From Bacteroidota bacterium (lineage in GTDB: Bacteria; Bacteroidota; Bacteroidia; Bacteroidales; Paludibacteraceae): DNA of 64,000 nt. Positions 52,819 to 61,768 of this stretch are shown in pieces (the first letter of the stretch is position 1; the number at the start of each line of letters is the position of its first letter). The stretch is taken from positions 67,891 through 131,890 of the forward strand of contig JAEWUM010000003.1 in the NCBI GenBank assembly GCA_023459355.1. The letters are read 5' to 3'. Below the pieces are notes generated by a model. It was not told where the DNA came from. It ran no database searches and worked only from the letters and a program-made list of their open reading frames with translations. Position numbers and translations under genes: made by a program.

Positions 52819-55755
52819 TCACCTCAGCGCCCCAAACAACACCTCCACAGGATGCAATGCCTCCCTTTTTGTCCCGTCTTTAATCTGCGAGCGACAACTG
52901 GTGCCCTGCGCCACCACCAGCGTATTACCGGGTAGTTGTTCGACCTGTTTGAACAACACCAATTCCCCGATTTGCTGCGAGAGTTCGTAATGTTCTTTTT
53001 CGTACCCGAAGGAACCGGCCATACCACAACATCCCGAAGGTATTTCGGTGACATGATAGTTTTTAGGAATAGAGAGCATATCTAATGTCGATTGGGAAGA
53101 AGCGATGGCTTTCTGGTGACAGTGGCAATGCAGACTGATGTTCTTTTCCTCCTCATGAAAAGAGGCTGCATCAATGCTGCCTGCTTTGAATTCCTGCACG
53201 ATAAACTCATCGATTAAGAAAGTATGACCGGCTAATTGTCTGGCATCGTGACGCAAAGAGGCTTCCACCAAATCAGGATATTCATCCCGGAAGGAAAGAA
53301 TGGAGGAAGGTTCAATCCCGATCAGCGGTGTTTTCTTCGATATGATATCTTTCAGCAAACGTACATTCTTTTCGGCTAATTTCTTCGCTTTCCGGATTAA
53401 TCCTTTGGAGATGTATGCCCGTCCACTTTCAACATGTTCGGGAATAAGCACTTCATAACCAAGTGCGACCAACAACTTCACGGCTTTCTGACCCAGCTCT
53501 GCATCGTAATGATTGGTAAATTCATCATTAAATAAATAGACTTTCTTCCCTTTTTTCAGCTTGGCTGATTTCGCCAAAACCCGATAATGTTTTTTGTACC
53601 AACTGCTGAAAGTTTGTTTGGCAAGCAATGGCAGTTTTCGTTCCGACGTAAAGCCCAGCAACGAAGGCAAGGCAGTTTTATCTAAGATGAAATTGGTCAA
53701 CGCCGGCAATTTCGACCCTATCTTGTTGAGACCATTAATATTGGCAATCAGTTTGGTGCGCAAAGGAACTCCATTGGCATCGTGGTAATGTTGCAGAAAC
53801 TCCGCTTTCAGTTTGGCCATGTCCACATTCGAAGGACATTCGGATTTACAGCCCTTGCAGGAAAGGCACAAATCGAGCACCTTGTATATTTCTTCGTGGT
53901 CGAACGGATTTTTTTTGGTGGAATGTGTCAGATATTCCCGCAGGATGTTCGCACGGGCACGGGTCGTTTGCTCTTCATCGCGCGAGGCCATATAACTCGG
54001 GCACATCAGTCCGCCCGTAATCTCGGTTTTCCGGCAATCACCCGAGCCATTACACTTCTCAACCGCACGCATGTAACCCATCTCGGAACTAAAATTGAAA
54101 ATGGTCTCTATCTCACGAGTCGGCTGTCCCGGCTCATACCGCAACGAAGTATCCATCGGGGGCGTACCGGTAATTTTTCCGGGATTAAAGATATTGTCAG
54201 GATCCCAGGTTTGCTTAATTTGTTTGAGCAGTTCATAGTTCTTATTGCCGACCATCAGCGGGATAAATTCCCCCCGCAGGCGACCATCACCATGTTCCCC
54301 GCTCAGCGAACCTTTGTATTTCTTCACCAGCAAAGCGACTTTAGTCCCCAGTTCCCGGAAGATTTTCACATCTTCTTTGAGTTTCAGGTTCAATACCGGT
54401 CGCAGGTGCAACTCACCGGTTCCTACATGAGCATGATACACACAGGAAAGCCGGTAACTTGCCAACAGTCGTTTGAACCCGGCAATATAAGCGGAGAGAT
54501 GCTGCACCGGAACAGCCGTATCTTCAATCAGACTCACCGGTTTGGCATCGCCTTTCATATTCGAAAGCACACCCAGTCCCGATTTGCGCAAGTTCCAGAT
54601 TCGGTTGATGTCTTTTCCCCAGATGACCGGGTAATGGAAGCCGAGGTCACGTGCACGCAGTTTAGCTTCCATCTGTTGACAAATATCCTCAATTTCCTCT
54701 TTGGTTTCCCGTGCAAATTCAATAATCAGGATGGCTTCGGGGTTACCGGACAGAAAAAAGCGGTTGGGTTGCTGACTGATGTTATCTTTCGTCAGCTCCA
54801 GGATGGTTCTGTCCATCATCTCCACTGCTCCCGGCTTAAATTCGAGGGCTATCAAATTGGCTTCCAACGCTTCTTCAAGCGTTTCGAAATGTGCCGCCAT
54901 CACGCCTTTGATTTTCGGAGGAAGTGGCACCAGATTCAGTTTTATTTCGGTGATGAATGCCAGGGTACCTTCCGAACCGGCAATTAATTTCGCCACATTC
55001 AAATCATCCGGAGCATCAGTCGTAAAAGGTGCCGAATCAAGCAATATATCAATTGCGTAGCCGGTATTGCGGCGACGAAGCTGTTTGTCGGGGTACTGCT
55101 CCCCGATTTCCTGCTGGTTCTCCGGATTGGAAAGTATCTCTTTAAGCTGACGGTAGATTTTATTTTCAAGCTTTTCTCCAACACATTTTTCCTCAAACTC
55201 TCCAACTGAAACCGATTCAAACACCGTTTCACTGCCATCGCTGAGCAATACTTTTACACTAAGCAGGTGGTCACGCGTACTACCATAAATCAGAGAATGC
55301 GCCCCGCAAGCATTGTTCCCCACCATCCCGCCTATCATACAGCGATTGGAAGTGGAAGTCTCCGGTCCGAAAAACAGTCCGTGCGGCGCCAGAAACCTAT
55401 TCAATTCATCCAATATCACACCCGGCTGAACTTTCACCCAATTTTCCTCCACATTCAGTTCGATGATACCGGTCATGTACCGGGACACATCCACTATCAT
55501 ACCTTCACCAACTACTTGTCCGGCGAGCGAGGTACCGGCCGTACGAGGTATCAAATTTACCTTTTGCTCCCGTGCAAAACGTATCAATTCCTTAATATCA
55601 TTCGCATCTTTGGGATAAGCAACCGCCAGCGGCAATTGCCGGTAAGGCGATGCATCCGTGGCGTATATTGACAGGTGGATGTTGTCGGTGTATAAATCAC
55701 CTGAAAAGGTGGTTTTTAATTGATTGAAAGGAATTGTATGGTTGTTTGATGTCAT
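52819..55755 (-). CDS. FAD-linked and Fe-S oxidoreductase (GlcD/Dld-type fusion)
   Basis: The 978-residue protein fuses a FAD-binding type 4 domain (about 45-230, with PRTAGTSLAGQVVGEGM and NNACGAHSLIYGSTRDHLLS), the FAD oxidase C-terminal domain, a 4Fe-4S region with LDLCLSCKGCKSECPSNVDM (about 620-640) and C-terminal cysteine-rich CCG motifs (CHCHQKAI, PSGCCGMAGSFGYEKEHYEL). Such fusions oxidise 2-hydroxy acids like D-lactate or glycolate and pass electrons to the quinone pool. The substrate is not known. Confidence 0.92.
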   Translation of the reverse strand: MTSNNHTIPFNQLKTTFSGDLYTDNIHLSIYATDASPYRQLPLAVAYPKDANDIKELIRFAREQKVNLIPRTAGTSLAGQVVGEGMIVDVSRYMTGIIELNVEENWVKVQPGVILDELNRFLAPHGLFFGPETSTSNRCMIGGMVGNNACGAHSLIYGSTRDHLLSVKVLLSDGSETVFESVSVGEFEEKCVGEKLENKIYRQLKEILSNPENQQEIGEQYPDKQLRRRNTGYAIDILLDSAPFTTDAPDDLNVAKLIAGSEGTLAFITEIKLNLVPLPPKIKGVMAAHFETLEEALEANLIALEFKPGAVEMMDRTILELTKDNISQQPNRFFLSGNPEAILIIEFARETKEEIEDICQQMEAKLRARDLGFHYPVIWGKDINRIWNLRKSGLGVLSNMKGDAKPVSLIEDTAVPVQHLSAYIAGFKRLLASYRLSCVYHAHVGTGELHLRPVLNLKLKEDVKIFRELGTKVALLVKKYKGSLSGEHGDGRLRGEFIPLMVGNKNYELLKQIKQTWDPDNIFNPGKITGTPPMDTSLRYEPGQPTREIETIFNFSSEMGYMRAVEKCNGSGDCRKTEITGGLMCPSYMASRDEEQTTRARANILREYLTHSTKKNPFDHEEIYKVLDLCLSCKGCKSECPSNVDMAKLKAEFLQHYHDANGVPLRTKLIANINGLNKIGSKLPALTNFILDKTALPSLLGFTSERKLPLLAKQTFSSWYKKHYRVLAKSAKLKKGKKVYLFNDEFTNHYDAELGQKAVKLLVALGYEVLIPEHVESGRAYISKGLIRKAKKLAEKNVRLLKDIISKKTPLIGIEPSSILSFRDEYPDLVEASLRHDARQLAGHTFLIDEFIVQEFKAGSIDAASFHEEEKNISLHCHCHQKAIASSQSTLDMLSIPKNYHVTEIPSGCCGMAGSFGYEKEHYELSQQIGELVLFKQVEQLPGNTLVVAQGTSCRSQIKDGTKREALHPVEVLFGALR

Positions 55756-55768
55756 GTCCTCCTACTTC

Positions 55769-55852
55769 AAACCTGTCAGGTTTTAAAAACCTGACAGGTT
55801 TAATTATTTCAATTTTATTTATCTGTTCTTGTTCTTCAAACCTGACAGGTTT
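55769..55852. repeat. AAACCTGTCAGGTTT repeats between the sirtuin and FAD/Fe-S genes
   Basis: A full hairpin (55769-55801), the same as at 27263-27295 except for the middle bases, and a single AAACCTGACAGGTTT word at 55838-55852. Confidence 0.85.
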
Positions 55853-55868
55853 AATACTTCAATTTATT

Positions 55869-56558
55869 TTATCTATTCTTCATCATCTCCCTAAACTTCT
55901 TAATCCCCTCCGTTGCTCCCAGTTTGATATGTTGCACATTCGGTCGTGATACCGCTACTTCTTTCGGGTCAACGAGGTAGACAGGCACATTCGCCGGGGC
56001 ATGATGCAACAAGCCGGCAGCGGGATAGACCTGCATGGAAGTGCCGACAATCAGCACGACATCCGCCAATGACACAACTTGTGCGGCATATTCATACTCC
56101 GGCACCATTTCGCCAAACCAAACGATATGGGGTCGCAACGGATAGCCTTTCGGACATAAATCACCGGGTGCAAACTCCACTTTGTCGGGTGTAACATCGT
56201 AAACCTCTTGTCCCGGACCCGTCGAACGCATTTTCATCAACTCACCGTGCAGATGCTGCACATGCAGACTACCGGCTCTTTCATGCAGGTTGTCGACGTT
56301 CTGGGTGATAATCCTGATATCAAAATCATTCTCAAGCATCACCAATTCATAATGTCCTATGTTCGGCTGGGCATCTACTAACTGCTTTCTGCGCAGATTG
56401 TAAAAATGATGTACTAATTCCGGATTCGCGTGAAAAGCTTCGGGCGTGGCGACATCCTCGATCTTATACTTTTCCCACAAACCACCGGAATCCCTGAAAG
56501 TTGAGATGCCGCTTTCGGCCGACATGCCGGCGCCGGTTAAGACAATGAGTTTTCTCAT
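55869..56558 (-). CDS. cobB: NAD-dependent protein deacylase (sirtuin, CobB type)
   Basis: The 229-residue sirtuin removes acyl groups from lysines using NAD+. It starts MRKLIVLTGAGMSAESGIST and has TQNVDNLHERAG, the catalytic His in VQHLHGEL, and IVGTSMQVYPAAGLL. The usual zinc cysteines are not obvious: only one Cys (in GDLCPKGYPLRP) is visible in the zinc-finger region. The start at 56558 is chosen because the longer frame to 56666 is translated repeat. Confidence 0.94.
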   Translation of the reverse strand: MRKLIVLTGAGMSAESGISTFRDSGGLWEKYKIEDVATPEAFHANPELVHHFYNLRRKQLVDAQPNIGHYELVMLENDFDIRIITQNVDNLHERAGSLHVQHLHGELMKMRSTGPGQEVYDVTPDKVEFAPGDLCPKGYPLRPHIVWFGEMVPEYEYAAQVVSLADVVLIVGTSMQVYPAAGLLHHAPANVPVYLVDPKEVAVSRPNVQHIKLGATEGIKKFREMMKNR

Positions 56559-56958
56559 AACTGTTTCTGAAATGGGTTGTGCAAATATAATAAAATTCAA
56601 CGAAAGTCGCTTGTGGAAATCAAGTTGGAAATCAAGTTGGGAGTACAGGTGGTGGAGGCCTATCACTGAAGTTGATTGAGAGAATCAAGTTAAAGATGAA
56701 GTTTATGTGATAATTAAGAATCAACTTCTGTTCAACAATTAGGAACTTGATTCTTAACTTGATTGAAACAAGCAACTTCAGTGAGAAGATGAATCTCTAA
56801 GACTACCCCTAACTTGATTCTTAACTTGATTGAAACAAACAACTTCAGTGATGATAGGCCTCCACCACCTCACCCTCCCAACTTGATTTCTAACTTGATT
56901 GAAACATTTTACCTGACTATGCGTTATAGTTTCATCGTATTTTTTATTAACACCCCCT
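56559..56958. repeat. Long inverted repeat of TCACTGAAGTT/AATCAAGTT units, left of the unknown gene
   Basis: Left arm about 56616-56693: AATCAAGTT words, AGGTGGTGGAGGCCTATCAC, then TGAAGTTG and more AATCAAGTT. Right arm about 56740-56906 carries the same words inverted (AACTTGATT, CAACTTCAGTGA, ATAGGCCTCCACCACCT). The arms can form a long imperfect stem. No gene lies in the gap. Confidence 0.8.
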
Positions 56959-58353
56959 ATGAAGATACTCAGCACCAAAGAAAAAGCAGTCAAAATCAAC
57001 ATCGAAAGCAATTACTACGGCACCGTCGCCGAAATTGGTGGCGGACAGGAAACGGCGCGACACTTGTTTCAGGCAGGTGGCGCCTCGAATACGGTAGCAA
57101 AAACAGTTTCGGCTTACGACAAGCTTTTCAGTGACTACTTCTACAACGAAGGACAGCCATCGCGTTATGTGGCCGAAGAGCGGTTGCGTAAAATGGTGCA
57201 GTATGAATACGACGAACTGATAAAGATCTTAGACAAAAAGAACCCGCAACGTTTCTTTGCCTTCGCCAATACAGTTGAAACCATCAATTTCTCCAAAACC
57301 AATCAGGGCAATGGCTGGCTGGGTATCATGGCTGAAGGGAGCGACCGCTACCACCCCAACATGATTTTGATTCACATCAAGTTGCTTGAAAAAGACACCT
57401 TGTTACAGCAATATACATTAGGCACATTAGGCATCAACCTTATTCACGGGGGACTTTTCATGGGGGAAGACCCGGTAGGCATCCTGCTGGGCTTGCTTGA
57501 TAACTTAGACACCGACCGGGTGGAAATTGACTATGTTTACACCGAAGGTCCTGATATGCACAAGGTGGATAACCGCATCCTCAACCTGATGCTGGTAAGC
57601 AACAATATGACTCCGGCCATCATGTTCGACAAGACTGGTCGGGTGATGCAACCCGGGGAAATGCTGTACAAGAAAAACATCCTGCTGACCAGGGGTTACT
57701 TTCGCCCCATCACGAATCTGGGGATGAAATTCATCGAGGACAGTTTGCAGGTTTTTAAACGGGATGAGGATTATACGCCTGAAAACACAATTGCTTTTTG
57801 TGAGATTTCGCTGAACTACCTGATGCGGGGTGAAGAAGTAGACGAACAGGATTTTCTCCACCGGGTCGATCTGCTCAACCTCATGGGACAAAGTGTAATG
57901 GTCTCCCGTTTCCAGCGATACTTCGAGCTGGTGCGTTATTTCGGACAGTTTCGCATCATCAAGCTACGCATCGTGATGGGCTTGCCTACATTCGACAAGG
58001 TACTTGACCATACCAGCTACACCGACCTGCGCGGGGGTATTCTCCAGATGATGGGCGCTTTATTCGTAGAAAATGTAAAGGTGTACCTTTATCCTTCTCT
58101 TGACCCTGAAACAGGCGAAATCATTTATCCCGAAGATGCTCACTTCCCTGCTGATATAAGGTTGTTGTGGCAATACCTCAACCTGACGGGAAAGATTCTG
58201 ATTCTGAAAACAATTTCATCCAATGATACAGGTATAACTACCGAGTTTATTACACAGTTAATTGAGTCGGGTGATGCCAGATTGGCGCAGTATGTGCCGG
58301 AAGGGGTGTATCAACAGATTAAGGAGAAAGGACTGTTTGGCTATCGTCACTGA
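56959..58353 (+). CDS. Conserved protein of unknown function
   Basis: The 464-residue cytoplasmic-looking product (no signal peptide or membrane segment) starts MKILSTKEKAVKINIESNYYG. Recognisable blocks include EIGGGQETARHLFQAGGASNT, FAFANTVETINFSKTNQGNGWLG and GVNLIHGG-like LGINLIHGGLFMG. I believe it belongs to a widespread conserved family with no secure function; database labels such as nicotinate-nucleotide adenylyltransferase should not be trusted from sequence alone. It is flanked on both sides by the same inverted repeats. Confidence 0.8.
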   Translation: MKILSTKEKAVKINIESNYYGTVAEIGGGQETARHLFQAGGASNTVAKTVSAYDKLFSDYFYNEGQPSRYVAEERLRKMVQYEYDELIKILDKKNPQRFFAFANTVETINFSKTNQGNGWLGIMAEGSDRYHPNMILIHIKLLEKDTLLQQYTLGTLGINLIHGGLFMGEDPVGILLGLLDNLDTDRVEIDYVYTEGPDMHKVDNRILNLMLVSNNMTPAIMFDKTGRVMQPGEMLYKKNILLTRGYFRPITNLGMKFIEDSLQVFKRDEDYTPENTIAFCEISLNYLMRGEEVDEQDFLHRVDLLNLMGQSVMVSRFQRYFELVRYFGQFRIIKLRIVMGLPTFDKVLDHTSYTDLRGGILQMMGALFVENVKVYLYPSLDPETGEIIYPEDAHFPADIRLLWQYLNLTGKILILKTISSNDTGITTEFITQLIESGDARLAQYVPEGVYQQIKEKGLFGYRH

Positions 58354-58666
58354 AGTTGATTGGGAGAATCAAGTTGGAAATCAAGTTAAGGAGCTCAGGT
58401 GCTGGAGGTTGCCTATCACTGAAGTTGATTGGGAGAATCATGTTGGAAATCAAGTTCCAATTTGTTGAACAAAGTTGATTCTTTATTATCTATAAACTTT
58501 ATATATAATTTGATTCTTCCAGGCAACTTCAGTGAAGATATACAGAGACTCTCTCTTCCCCAACTTGATTTTCAACTTGATTGCTACAAACAACTTCAGT
58601 GAAGATATACAGATACTCTCTCTTCCCAAACTTGATTCTTAACTTGATTGCAACGAAGAACTTTAG
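58354..58666. repeat. TCACTGAAGTT/AATCAAGTT units between convergent genes
   Basis: Left units at 58347-58468 read TCACTGAAGTTGATTGGGAG and AATCAAGTT; right units at 58520-58665 are inverted (CAACTTCAGTGAAGATATAC, AACTTGATT). The right side has a tandem period of about 66 bp seen twice (CAACTTCAGTGAAGATATAC at 58528 and 58590). No gene is present; a bidirectional terminator role is possible at this convergent junction. Confidence 0.8.
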
Positions 58667-59308
58667 TTAAGGTTGCAACCGCTCTATCTTCCACTCCCCA
58701 CCCTCCTGCAGGGTATACAGCAAGCGATCATGTAAACGATTGGGACGCCCCTGCCAGAATTCGATGGAAGTAGGTCTCACCCGATATCCGCCCCAATGTG
58801 GTGGTTTTGGGATGGCACCACGTTTAAATCGTTCGGCATAATAATCAAATGTCTCTTTCAGAAAACCTTTTCCGGCCACGACCAGACTTTGCGCTGAAGC
58901 CCAGGCACCTAATTTATGTTCGTCCGGGCGACTGTTGAAATAGTCGATGCTTTCCTGCACCGTTGTTTTTTCGGCAACTCCGGTGATGCGGATTTGTCTT
59001 TCCATTTCTTTCCAAAAGAACACGAGACAAACATGCGGATTTTCTTTTAATTCACTGCCTTTATGACTGTTGTAATTCGTAAAAAACACGAATCCGCGTT
59101 CATCGAAGGCTTTTAGCAAGACGACACGGGCATTGGGAATGCCATTGTTGACCGTGGCTAATGTCATGGCGTTGACTTCTGCTATTTCAGACTCCATCGC
59201 TTCATTCCACCAGCACTCGAACATATCGAAAGCATTCCTTTCTGCATCTTTCTCGTCTAAGCTTTTCTTGGCATAATTTATCCTGATGTCGGCGATGTCC
59301 TTGTGCAT
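58667..59308 (-). CDS. pdxH: Pyridoxamine 5'-phosphate oxidase PdxH
   Basis: PdxH makes pyridoxal phosphate from pyridoxine or pyridoxamine phosphate with FMN. The 213-residue product has NARVVLLKAFDERGFVFFTNYNS, the FMN-binding RPDEHKLGAWASAQS, and the C-terminal PPHWGGYRVRPTSIEFWQGRPNRLHDR. Downstream of the 2-oxoacid dehydrogenase E2 gene by 17 bp on the same strand. Confidence 0.97.
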   Translation of the reverse strand: MHKDIADIRINYAKKSLDEKDAERNAFDMFECWWNEAMESEIAEVNAMTLATVNNGIPNARVVLLKAFDERGFVFFTNYNSHKGSELKENPHVCLVFFWKEMERQIRITGVAEKTTVQESIDYFNSRPDEHKLGAWASAQSLVVAGKGFLKETFDYYAERFKRGAIPKPPHWGGYRVRPTSIEFWQGRPNRLHDRLLYTLQEGGEWKIERLQP

Positions 59309-59325
59309 ATTTTTCTACATTAATG

Positions 59326-60588
59326 TTACTCCATCAGCAAAGAAACAGGATCAGCTAAATGATCCATCACCTGTCTTACAAAGCGGGCGGTATCACCACC
59401 ATCCACGATGCGGTGGTCAACTGTAAGCGATAAACCCAACACGTAACCGATAACAATCTGATCGTCTTTAACCACCGGCTGTTTCACGATGCGCCCCACA
59501 CCCAGGATACCTGCTTGCGGATAATTGATAACCGGCGTTCCGTAGATTCCACTGATTGCACCGAAGTTGGTAATGGTAAAAGTTCCGTCTTTCATGTCGT
59601 CGATGGTCAGTTTTCTTTCCTGTGCCTTAACAGTAAACTCGGTAATTTTCTGACTGATTTCGAAAATACTCAACCGGTCGGCATCCTGTATTACCGGCAC
59701 CACCAATCCTTCCGGCGTATCCATCGCGATACCGATGTTATAGCGGTTCTTGTAAATCATCCGGTTATTCTCCATATCCATCTGCGAATTCATGATACGA
59801 TGCTTTTTCAAAGCCTGAACGGCAGCTTTAACAATGAAAGGCAGGTAAGTCAGCTTTGCTCCCCGCTCGGCAAATGGTTGTTTGTACTTCTCGCGGATGG
59901 CAATCAACTCCGACACTTCTATTTCCTCGAGTACAGTAACATGCGCAGCGTTGTGCTTCGAATTGATCATATTGCGCGCTATGGTCTTGCGAATCTGCGT
60001 CAAGGGCTCGTAGGTCACATCTTCCTGTTCGTACACCTGTGCAAAGAAAGCTTTTTCAACCGGACTTTGCTTCGCCACATACTGTTCAATGTCTTCTTTG
60101 GTCACCCGGCCACCCTGTCCGGTACCGTTAACCAGGTTGATGTCGATGTCCAGCTCTTTGGCCAGGGCCCTGACATGCGGAGTCGCAAAGGCTTTGGGTG
60201 AAGACTTTATTTGCTCAGTGGAAGCATAAGCTTCATCGCTCGGGGGCAGGACTGCATTTACATCCGCCATTTCCATGGTACCCACCACGCCGGCAGCACC
60301 TTCATCTTCAGAAGACATTTCAGCAGAAGCATCCTGTACGGACTCACCATTTGTCAATTCCAGTTCCACAAGTGGTTTGCCGACATGAATCACATCCCCC
60401 ACATTACCGAAGATGCGGATAATCTTACCTGCTTTCGGAGAAGGAATATCCGCCGCCACCTTGTCGGTTTCCATGTTCACCAGCAAATCACCCGCTTTCA
60501 CGGTCTGACCGACTTTCACGTAAACTTCGAGGATGGTGCCTTCTTCGAGGCCCTCACCGATGTCGGGGAATTTAAAAATGTATTTCAT
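59326..60588 (-). CDS. 2-oxoacid dehydrogenase E2 (dihydrolipoyl acyltransferase, branched-chain type)
   Basis: The 420-residue E2 has one lipoyl domain with Lys43 in NMETDKVAADIPSPKAG, a peripheral-subunit-binding domain (ATPHVRALAKELDIDINLVN) at about 134-168, and the catalytic domain ending VDHRIVDGGDTARFVRQV, with the HxxxD motif. It forms the core that receives acyl groups from E1 encoded just upstream. Together they act on branched-chain 2-oxoacids or pyruvate; the E3 subunit is not in this window. Confidence 0.95.
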   Translation of the reverse strand: MKYIFKFPDIGEGLEEGTILEVYVKVGQTVKAGDLLVNMETDKVAADIPSPKAGKIIRIFGNVGDVIHVGKPLVELELTNGESVQDASAEMSSEDEGAAGVVGTMEMADVNAVLPPSDEAYASTEQIKSSPKAFATPHVRALAKELDIDINLVNGTGQGGRVTKEDIEQYVAKQSPVEKAFFAQVYEQEDVTYEPLTQIRKTIARNMINSKHNAAHVTVLEEIEVSELIAIREKYKQPFAERGAKLTYLPFIVKAAVQALKKHRIMNSQMDMENNRMIYKNRYNIGIAMDTPEGLVVPVIQDADRLSIFEISQKITEFTVKAQERKLTIDDMKDGTFTITNFGAISGIYGTPVINYPQAGILGVGRIVKQPVVKDDQIVIGYVLGLSLTVDHRIVDGGDTARFVRQVMDHLADPVSLLME

Positions 60589-60790
60589 ATTATTATCGTT
60601 TCGTTCCCCGGGGTAAAAAAACCAACGGGATTTATATTTTTCATTTTCCGGGGGTAAAACCCCGGGCTATTGATATGTTGCCCTTTCAAGGGCTATGTTG
60701 TTGCAAACAATTTGGCAAAACGAATTGATTTCGTAACGTAGAGACGCACGGCCGTGCGTCTCTACAACGTTATTCGTTATCCGCTATTCG
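60589..60790. repeat. Stacked palindromic repeats between E1 beta and E2
   Basis: In 200 bp: CCGGGGGT/ACCCCGGG (60648-60666), GCCCTTTCAAGGGC (60680-60693), the GTAGAGACGC palindrome with inner ACGGCCGT (60738-60765), and ATTCG-type words (60769-60795). They interrupt the E1-E2 operon and may set mRNA ends there. Confidence 0.85.
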
Positions 60791-61768
60791 CTAATATCTC
60801 GCCGTTTTTTCAATTTCATAAAAAATCCGGTCCGGGAAAACCATGTAATACGGTTCACCCTGCGCGAGGGGTACAATCGTGTCGAATCCCATTACCCGTT
60901 TGGGAGGAGCTTCGAGCGACAAAAAGGCTTCCTCGTTGGCAATGGCCATCAGTTCGGAGCCTACGCTGAATGATTCGGAGGCTTCGGCCACAATTACCAC
61001 CCGCCCGGTTTTCTTGATTGAATTCACAATCGTTTCGCGGTCAATAGGATAAATCGTACGCAAATCAATTAACTCAACCGATATACCGGCTTCTTCGGCC
61101 ATCACGATGGCTTTCTGACATTCCCGTATCAGTGCTCCAAAAGCGATCACTGTCACATCCGTTCCTTCTTTCAGCACTTTGGCTTTCCCAATTGGGATTG
61201 AGAATTTCTCCTCAGGCACTTCCTGTTTTATGGCCCGATAGATGCGTTTCGGCTCCATGAAAATCACCGGATCATCGGTTTCTATAGCTGAAATCATCAG
61301 TCCCTTGGCATCATAAGGTGTCGAGGGAACCACGACCTTGATGCCCGGGATGTGCGCATACAAGGCCTCCGGACTTTCGGAATGATGCTCGATGGCATTG
61401 ATGGCGCCACCGTAAGGAAAGCGAATCACCATCGGCGCCTTGAATCGTCCGCGGGTACGGTTGTGCATCCGCGACACATTCGAAATAATTTGGTTGAAAG
61501 CAGGATAGGTAAATCCATCGAATTGGAGTTCCACGACCGGTCGCAGACCCGACATGGCCATTCCGAGACCAGTTCCCACGATGGCCGATTCAGCAATTGG
61601 TGTATCAAACACCCGCTGCACACCGTATTTCTTTTGCAAGCCTTCGGTCACCCTGAAAACACCACCTTCCACACCCACATCTTCCCCGAACATCACCACC
61701 GTTTTATCCTCTGCAAGCTTGATATCAAAAGCATTGTTGATGGCTTGCACCATATTCATGACACTCAT
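60791..61768 (-). CDS. 2-oxoacid dehydrogenase E1 beta subunit
   Basis: The 325-residue subunit binds TPP jointly with E1 alpha. It shows VVMFGEDVGVEGGVFRVT, FDTPIAESAIVGTGLGMA, HSESPEALYAHIPGIKVV and EASESFSVGSEL, as in transketolase-like beta subunits of pyruvate and branched-chain dehydrogenases. It overlaps the E1 alpha stop by 4 bp. Confidence 0.95.
   Translation of the reverse strand: MSVMNMVQAINNAFDIKLAEDKTVVMFGEDVGVEGGVFRVTEGLQKKYGVQRVFDTPIAESAIVGTGLGMAMSGLRPVVELQFDGFTYPAFNQIISNVSRMHNRTRGRFKAPMVIRFPYGGAINAIEHHSESPEALYAHIPGIKVVVPSTPYDAKGLMISAIETDDPVIFMEPKRIYRAIKQEVPEEKFSIPIGKAKVLKEGTDVTVIAFGALIRECQKAIVMAEEAGISVELIDLRTIYPIDRETIVNSIKKTGRVVIVAEASESFSVGSELMAIANEEAFLSLEAPPKRVMGFDTIVPLAQGEPYYMVFPDRIFYEIEKTARY

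Noticed and set aside
52615..52990. Two plus-strand open frames of about 100 residues
   Set aside because: They are translated repeat DNA and the antisense of the end of the FAD/Fe-S gene.
53782..54987. A 401-residue plus-strand open frame
   Set aside because: It is antisense to the FAD/Fe-S oxidoreductase, which has clear family motifs on the other strand.
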